Positions 57,182 through 64,000 of a stretch of 64,000 bases of DNA are shown one piece after another. A program made the position numbers and the translations under genes. The DNA is from Siniperca chuatsi (Eukaryota; Chordata; Actinopteri; Centrarchiformes; Sinipercidae): the NCBI RefSeq assembly GCF_020085105.1, contig NC_058045.1, positions 14,543,833 through 14,607,832 on the forward strand, written 5' to 3'. A model generated the notes under the pieces. The model saw nothing but the letters and a program-made list of their open reading frames with translations. It had not been told where the DNA came from and made no database searches. Positions within the stretch are counted from its first letter, which is position 1. Every line of letters starts with the position of its first letter.

Positions 57182-59998
57182 CTTCTGCTGAACTCAGGGA
57201 GAACAACTGTAACCTCAATGATGGAAATCATTACAGCAAAAAGCTACGAAACATGAATAAAGTGGTTCAATGACTGCACAACTTATTTATTTTTATACAC
57301 TACATTGTAATTACTGCTTACACTGTGTCTTTGTCATTAGAGCAAGAGCAAGTTTTGGTTATGAAGATATTGACAAACGTTTTCCACAAGCATTTCCCTT
57401 GTGTTTTGTTCTTGTTACATTATTAAACACCTGGATTCTACTCACCATATATCCCCTCACGTGTTCCTCAAATAAAGATTCAAGATTTAGATCATACCAA
57501 AGCCGTGGCAAAACTAGTCGATACAAGTTCCAGTTTCCTGTCCCTGTTCTTTAGAAAGCCTGACACTGTTGCTGGGGGGAGGAGTTTATACTGAAGAGAA
57601 CTTGAGTTAGGCAATAACTGTAGAGACTGTATGAACTGCAGGAGTTGAAAATAGCATGGGTCACATTTCCTGTTATATCAGAAAATTGTCTATTAAAATG
57701 AATTTAACTGAGGAAAAGCTGAATTAAAATGCTTTTACCCACAAGGTTTGACTGCAGTTTTATTTCAGGTAATGGCAAGTATGTGTTGCTAATATTACAG
57801 CCAAGAAATACAGAGAAAATACTGATATAATAAGACCACAAATAACATACAGCATTCAACTTTTCAACACTGATTTCAACTGATTTTTCTGTGGTGAAAT
57901 TAGGTGCAAATACAAACTGGAAAATTTGCTCCATTTTGTTACTATTTTTATATTGGCTATAAAAATGCTGTGACACTTTTTTTACTTCCTCATACATGAG
58001 CGGTAGCAAGGATGCACTGTGAGAGGATGTGAAGGGCACATAGTTGTTCTAAAAAAAATCAGAATGGGGTGATGGTGTGGTAGGAAAAAAAACACATGCA
58101 GAATACCTGCATTGATTACAAATCTGGCAGTCTCTTATCTATGTCAGACTTCGGTTGAGATTTGTGTTGATCTATAGGAAGGAAATTTTGCTGAGAAGGA
58201 GAGGTATACTATAGATAAAGAATAAACATGTGATCTCTTGTTAAGCCAACAAATTACAGTTTTCAAAGATTTTCAGTCAGTAAAATGTGAATTATTCTTT
58301 CTCCATTATTTTTAGTTCTAAACTCTGAACACCTGCCCTTTCACAACTGTTTTGAGATATATGAAAAATAGCCCACTCACATAGGATCAAGCAGGATAAA
58401 ATACTATATATAACAGTGCCATACTGTACTGTATAATGTAATGGTACTAGTTTCAACCAGTTCTTAACCTGCAGGTTCTTTTGAGGAAAAAAATTAATAA
58501 TAAAACATATTACATACTACAATTAAAGATTACAATTTTTATTGTTAAAAACATATTACAAGTTTACAAATTTGACAATAATACTGTGATTATGTACTCA
58601 ACTGTACACCCACCCACAGAAACATACACGTGCATTTGCTCACAATGGAATAAATTACATTTTCACAATATTTAAAGCTGAGCTGGTGCTACTTCATTGC
58701 ACTGAGCCTTGCTTTCATTCCGGATATAACATTCATCTGCAGTGTGATTACATGATTTCAAACCTCCTTTCTAGTGTCTCTTTGCTTCTCTTTATCTCTC
58801 TATCTTGGATACTCTCTCATGCACACATAAGACAAAAGCCACGCTGACACTGTCTAAATTATTAATGCCAAACACTGGTCTAAAAAATCACAGTCTGGAG
58901 CACAGGTGTCTGTGAAGACTGACAGCTACCATGGATCTAAATCATGTGTGTGCAATCACACATGCACATCCCGTTCATTAACTGAGCTGAGGTGTATTTA
59001 CTCACATCCCATGCTGCCTTGCTGTTTCAGCCGGCATCAATAGGCGCGGTCTGCTTTCACTCACTGCATTTCCATTGCTCTCTCCCCTCCCTCTTCTCCA
59101 CCCACCTTCATTTACGCTCAGCACAGTGTGGACCTCTCTCACCAGTGGCTGCTCTCTCCACTACATCTCTCTCTTCCTGGCTGCCTTTTATCTCATCCTC
59201 TGTCCTTTTGAAACCGTCTATCATACTATCCTTTATGTGCTTCCCTCTCTCCTTGTCTCATGCTCATGATATATGAGGCAGGGGATTAGTCTAAAGGGGA
59301 TCTCTCTGTGCTGGATATCTGAGTGGAGAGGTGAGCGACTGTCTTTCCCACCACAGTGGAGGAGTGCTTTTACTCTAGGGCGCATCACTGATGCAGGTTA
59401 CATCCTCTGGAGCAGCGACAGGACAGCCTCAGGTGAAAGCGAATAGACCGAAAACCCATGTGCACGCCTGGATGTGCTTTGTGTTGTGAGGAGAGTGGAC
59501 TGAAAAAGGGAGGCAGGAGGCAGCAACACAGGGAGGGGAGCGGTTAGAGGCGCCCGAGTCACAGGGGTTTGGGGGAGGTGGGCGTGGGGTCTGCTGGGAG
59601 TGTTTTAAAAGTGAAAGGAGGAGAGTGTGTGTGTGTGGAGGGGTGGGTGGGGGTGGGGGGTCTGCTCTGCTCTTAGATCAAAGAACTGGAAGAAGGAGGA
59701 TTGCTTTTTGCTCAGTCTGAAGAGTCGCAGAGAGACTGGGGAGTCACAGACTCTCGAGAGACTGTGGCATTACAATTAGAGACCAGAGGCTGTCTGCAGC
59801 ACTGACTGAGAGACAGAGGGAGGTGGTTAAGGAAACAGAGTGGGAGGGCCAGTCAAAGGACTTTATCTGGACAGAGGTGAGCTTGCTTCCTGAGTGAAGA
59901 CTCAGAAAAAGAGGAACGAGAAAGAGGATAACGAAGAAAGTCCCTCCAGGAAATTGCCGACATTACCCTTTCACAAGAATCTATAGGAGGATCCCATC
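57182..59998. other. Divergent upstream region of kinase and the 60-kb gene
   Basis: The two genes start head to head about 2.8 kb apart. I see no exon in 57.2-59.2 kb. From about 59.3 to 60.0 kb the sequence turns G- and purine-rich (GTGGGCGTGGGG, AGGAGAGAGT, GGGTGGGTGGGGG), a typical TATA-less promoter and 5' UTR of the gene that starts at 59999. Confidence 0.45.
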
Positions 59999-60043
59999 AT
60001 GGCTGTCCAACTCATGCCTGAATCAGCCGTGTGTTTGCTCATG
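59999..60043 (+). CDS. First coding exon of an unrecognised gene
   Basis: ATG at 59999 in the context ATCATGG opens 15 codons, MAVQLMPESAVCLLM, and ends at a consensus donor (ATG|GTAAGTG) in phase 0. The preceding 300-400 bp are purine-rich like a 5' UTR. No second exon is recognised in the remaining 4 kb, so the intron is long. The hydrophobic end (VCLLM) could be the start of a signal peptide. In vertebrates lrrc4 and other neural genes lie in this neighbourhood, but the peptide is too short to assign. Confidence 0.4.
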
Positions 60044-61918
60044 GTAAGTGATGGTAAGAGGGGTATAGTATTGCTGGCGCTGTCTACTGTCTGTCTTTGT
60101 TTCTCTGCTGTGGCTTTCTCTCATGACTCGCCCCCCATTGGCAAATGCCCATGCAGCCACTAAAGCAGGAGGTGAGCTGTCATCTCATTAAAAGGGATGT
60201 TACTTGTTTGCTTCCCCCTTTACTACCATCTACAAGCCTAAAAACCTCCTATAACTTCCCAGTGAGGCTCAGAAACTGCTTTCCGTACTAAAGAAACATG
60301 TGTCTTTTGCATCCAACTCAGAAAACTCTAGCTTTTTGTCTAACTCCTCCATGTGTTCACTTACTGCAGTGGCCAAGTGTGGGAGAAATCCCTCACAGGC
60401 TATTGTAGGCATGGGGGTGCGGTGCTGAACATGGTGTCTGTGCATGTTGGAGATGGATGTCATTTATTATATCATATTATATGGGTGTGAGAAAATTACG
60501 TGTGTGGGTGTCTGCAGTGCATGTAAATAAGTTGCTAAACGGATGTGCTCTGTGTGTGTGTGTGAGAGAGAGAGAGAGAAAGATCAGCGTGCGATCATTT
60601 CCCGTCTTCAAGACTGAATCAATTCAATTACACATTATCGAGAAAACAGTTGTTCTGTAGCCCATGGCAGAGGATTTGCAGGATCTTGTTAGTGTAGAAT
60701 CCAGTCTCTCACTGACATAAAACAGATTGGCTTGGCTTGGCCTGGTTCAGCTCTGGCCATAGAGAGTGATGAAGTAGAAACACACAACATGCTTAAATCC
60801 ATTGAACACCTCTCTCCCCTCTGTCCAGCCACATAGTGAAACAATGGCAGTGTGGCTTTGCTGCATGTGTAGAATACAGATAAGGCTCGGACTCCTCTTA
60901 TGATAAGCTTCAATTAATTGAACGCACACAGGGTGACTTTATATAAGAGAGCGTGTTCTGCTCATTCTCATTCTATAGTGTTGGCATTCTGCAGTCCCAG
61001 GGGGAGTCATGCATCGCCGCACTACCTGCTATCTCCACCTGTCACGGTTGTCTGTTACTATGGCGATAGGCCATGCACCCTACTCAGGGTAGAGGCAGTG
61101 GTAAAAGGAGCAGGGTGTGAGAAGAGTGCATGAGATGATGGACAGGGCAGGGGGAGGCTGGTGAAAAAAGTGTGAGTGATAAGGGCAGGAATAGAAGGAG
61201 TGAATAAGAAAAGGAGGAGAAAGTGAAAGTGTGATTTTATTTCCACAGGAAGTGGCACATTACAATAAATATTATCACAATAAACTGAAGAGATTTTTCC
61301 CACCAAATTAGACTCATCCTTAAGGGATTTTCTGGTCTTGTATGGCTTGGAGACAAGAATGGGTTAATCTGCTTAGCATCGTCTTAAATCGCTGGAAGAC
61401 AGTTGGTGTCCATTTTACACTGCCTCTGCATGTGTTAGCATTAGCATAGAGGGCGTTCCCTTACAAGTGCTCTTCCTGTCATAGTTGACAGCCCCTGTCA
61501 CCCCAATTTTTTTTTCTGTCACCCCAGCTCGCACAGGAAAACTAGCTTACTGTCATAACTTTTTACTGTCACTGTCCCATTTATGATTTCAGCCCCATAT
61601 CTACAATTTTCTCACCATTCAGAGCCACTCTTTGCCAGTTGGCAATGAGCAACACATTTCAATATGGACATCACTGCCTCTTTTGGTGTTTTCTTTGGCA
61701 GAGATTTATTCATGGCTCACCATGGCTAAGGAATAACATGACTTAAATCTGTTCTCTGTTGAATTTTCCTTTAAATAGCCTACATGCTGAAGAAGCTTGA
61801 CATCACATAACTAATTTCAGAACTCAGTGATTTGTTCACAAAGTCCATGGCATTTATTCATGCTGACATGTTCAGAGATTGAACCTATCTTAATTATTAA
61901 TGGGGGTTTATGCAGTGC

Positions 61919-61970
61919 ATGTGTGTGTGTTTTGTGTGTGTGTGTGTGTATGCGTGTGTTTGTGGGTGTG
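61919..61970. repeat. (GT)n microsatellite
   Basis: Interrupted GT tract. Confidence 0.9.
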
Positions 61971-63825
61971 CCAAGATTAATATTGATCATGCTTCCTGCC
62001 TCTGTGTGTATTCATATTTTATTTATTGGTCTGGAACTAATGTGATTGGTCCAGACTTGCACTAGCTCAGCTATAAAACTGAATGGTCTCATGTCTGTCA
62101 TAGAGACTGGGCCAAGAGGGGGAGAATTATGGCCAGTATCCTTATATTGTTATGAATGGGTTAGATCAATAAAATATTATGACTGGGAGGAGAACTTGAT
62201 GAATGAGTCTTAAGGGAATTATAGTCTTCATCTTCATAGATTAATTAAAAATGGGTACATTTTATATGTATAAAATAGTGGGGATTTCATGCCAATTTTA
62301 TCTACATGGACAGACATAGTATCTCTCTCTGTGTCTGTCCGGTCTGATGGGTTTCTGTTTTAGGGAAGGATGAAGAGATCAATAACACGCCTGTCTCCAG
62401 CTAAGACACACAGGGACATGCTGTCATCTGATATTGGAACAGATCACAAAGTAGATGGTATCATTTGGCCCTTTAACATGGGACATGCAATAGCTTTACT
62501 GCTTAGATCTCTATCACAGGGATTTGACATGTCTCCTAGCTTTATCCTTCACCTAAACTGGAATGTGTGACTACTACACAAGACTGGCATCTCTTTTGAT
62601 CTTTGTGTGATTACAGGCAAGTCTTTCATTTTGTGGTTCAAACTAATGCGTGTGCTCTTGATTGCAGGGTTCCTTTTGTATTTTGAATCAGAACTGGACC
62701 GGATATGGTCTTTGCCACCATGCTCATCACTGAGCTGATTAGCTCCACTCTTGAGGGCTCCGAGAAGAGCAGCTCTTAGCTATCTCCAAGATGGGTATAC
62801 CCTGGGGGGGTACCTTGTGGTGCAAAATTAAATGCCAACAAAGCCAAATGAAATATGGGTTTCATAAAGAGCTGCTTTAAATCTGTACATTTTGATGAGC
62901 ATAGGAGGTAAACAACAGCAATGATTACAGATTAAATCCAACAACATCTCACAGGCTCAAGTCAGAATTTTTATTTTTTTGATGCAGCTAATCCAGGATT
63001 TATCATAAATTCAGCACATGCAGATGAAGTGTTGCATGTAATTATAATTAGAGAAGGGGATGAGGCTGTCAAAAAATGGGAACATAGTTAATCTCAATGT
63101 TCTGCTCTGGCTCATGTTGTTTTATTTTTGCAGATCTCTTGTTCTGTCAGAGTAGTTGTCTTCTTCCATATGCAGGGGCAGCTGATCAATATGCATTTTG
63201 CTATCTGTTATCTGGCCCAGCAAAGAAGAGAGCACCAGAGAAACCAGGACAAGTTGGTATCTTGACACACAGAAAGGCTAAGTGGATTATCTTCATATTG
63301 CTAAAGGGGTTCTGCTCTGCATACAGCGAGAAAACAGCAGCTCACAGCTTTACTGTTCCTCAGTGATACAGCAGCATACATGTAAGAGGCCTTTTGTCTG
63401 TTTCCTGCATGGAAAAGCTCTGGTGTGGTAGATGACATCATCGCACACCTGCCAAAGCAATTCCCAAGTGAATAAAGCCACAAATGAGTGGCTTGCACTT
63501 TGTCCAGTGTGAAGTCATGTTGATAACCTGATAATGGAGGTGTTTTTTATACTCGGGCAAGCATCCAGCTACAAACCTATAAGTACACAGAAAGAGAGGC
63601 AACCCAGAAACAAAGACCTTAGTCTGCCCTTCAGGTTGGCATCAATGTCTCTTTACTGTCCCTCATTCAATTATTAGGCTGGAGACCAGATGACTCAGTG
63701 TGATCAAGCCAGAGGATTCATTCAGCGGTAATCAAATCACTGCTCTATGACGTGATGTACTGAATGTGTGTGTGTATACATGTGACTTAATTGCAATGTG
63801 CATTAGCTTGTGTCAATATTTCATT

Positions 63826-63985
63826 TCATTTCAAACCTTTATTTAAACTCGAAGAACCATTGAGGTTGATTTCATTTGCAATGATGTCGAGTTACACACA
63901 AGTTAAAAAATAAATAGGACAAATTAAAGAATAAAGAAAAATTTGTTAAAACAGTTACCCATTGAAGCAGGGAGGTTTGTGATCA
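63826..63985. repeat. Possible dispersed retroposon tail
   Basis: CAAACCTTTATTTAAACTCG followed by ACCATTGAGGTTGATTTCAT resembles a very common fish interspersed repeat (the TTTATTTAACCAGG ... CATTGAGA type). It continues to the edge of the window. The family is not certain. Confidence 0.4.
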
Positions 63986-64000
63986 TGGTATTAAATTGTC

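Larger units (their letters stand above)
60044..64000. other. Presumed first intron of the 60-kb gene
   Basis: No second exon found. It contains a GT-rich microsatellite (61919-61970) and, at the right edge, a likely repeat (63826-63985). Confidence 0.35.

Overview
The window is teleost fish nuclear DNA. Its genes are split by many GT-AG introns, it carries dense CA/CT/TA microsatellites, and it holds fish-type repeats: a Tc1 element, a Dong/Rex6-like LINE and TTAA-flanked MITEs. The gene order matches the vertebrate leptin neighbourhood (human 7q32: MIR129-1, LEP, RBM28, PRRT4, IMPDH1). The fish has perciform-type repeats, but I cannot name the species.

Layout. 1-12 kb is gene-poor. It holds a complete mir-129 hairpin (2.9 kb), a 390-bp near-perfect foldback element (4.6-5.0 kb) and a 224-bp piggyBac-type MITE (5.6 kb). 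Leptin (lepa, + strand) is at 12.1-14.0 kb. rbm28 (- strand, 20 coding exons, 774 aa) fills 14.6-25.2 kb, with a truncated Dong/Rex6-like LINE and a MITE in its introns. A decayed Tc1 element is at 26.8-28.2 kb. A TMEM53-like (DUF829) gene (- strand, 281 aa) runs 29.3-34.1 kb. Its 3.8-kb intron holds, on the opposite strand, an exon for a P2X7-like cytoplasmic zinc-binding module. prrt4 (+) is at 38.4-43.0 kb. impdh1 (- strand, 15 exons, 592 aa) runs 46.0-52.1 kb and includes the N-terminal extension known from mammalian retinal isoforms. A RIP-family kinase (- strand, 10 exons, 451 aa) at 54.2-57.2 kb joins a RIPK3-like kinase domain to a C-terminal CARD. At 60.0 kb a short exon with a good start and donor opens an unrecognised gene whose remainder lies to the right of the window or in its last 4 kb.

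The genes do not form one pathway: endocrine leptin, nucleolar RBM28, GTP synthesis by IMPDH1, a membrane protein and a likely innate-immune kinase are neighbours by conserved synteny. Exon coordinates for lepa, rbm28, the TMEM53-like gene, prrt4, impdh1 and the kinase were read by hand. Every junction used is GT/AG and every exon phase closes, so these models should be reliable to the base apart from UTR limits. The candidate for something little described is the RIPK3-like kinase with a CARD in place of a RHIM.
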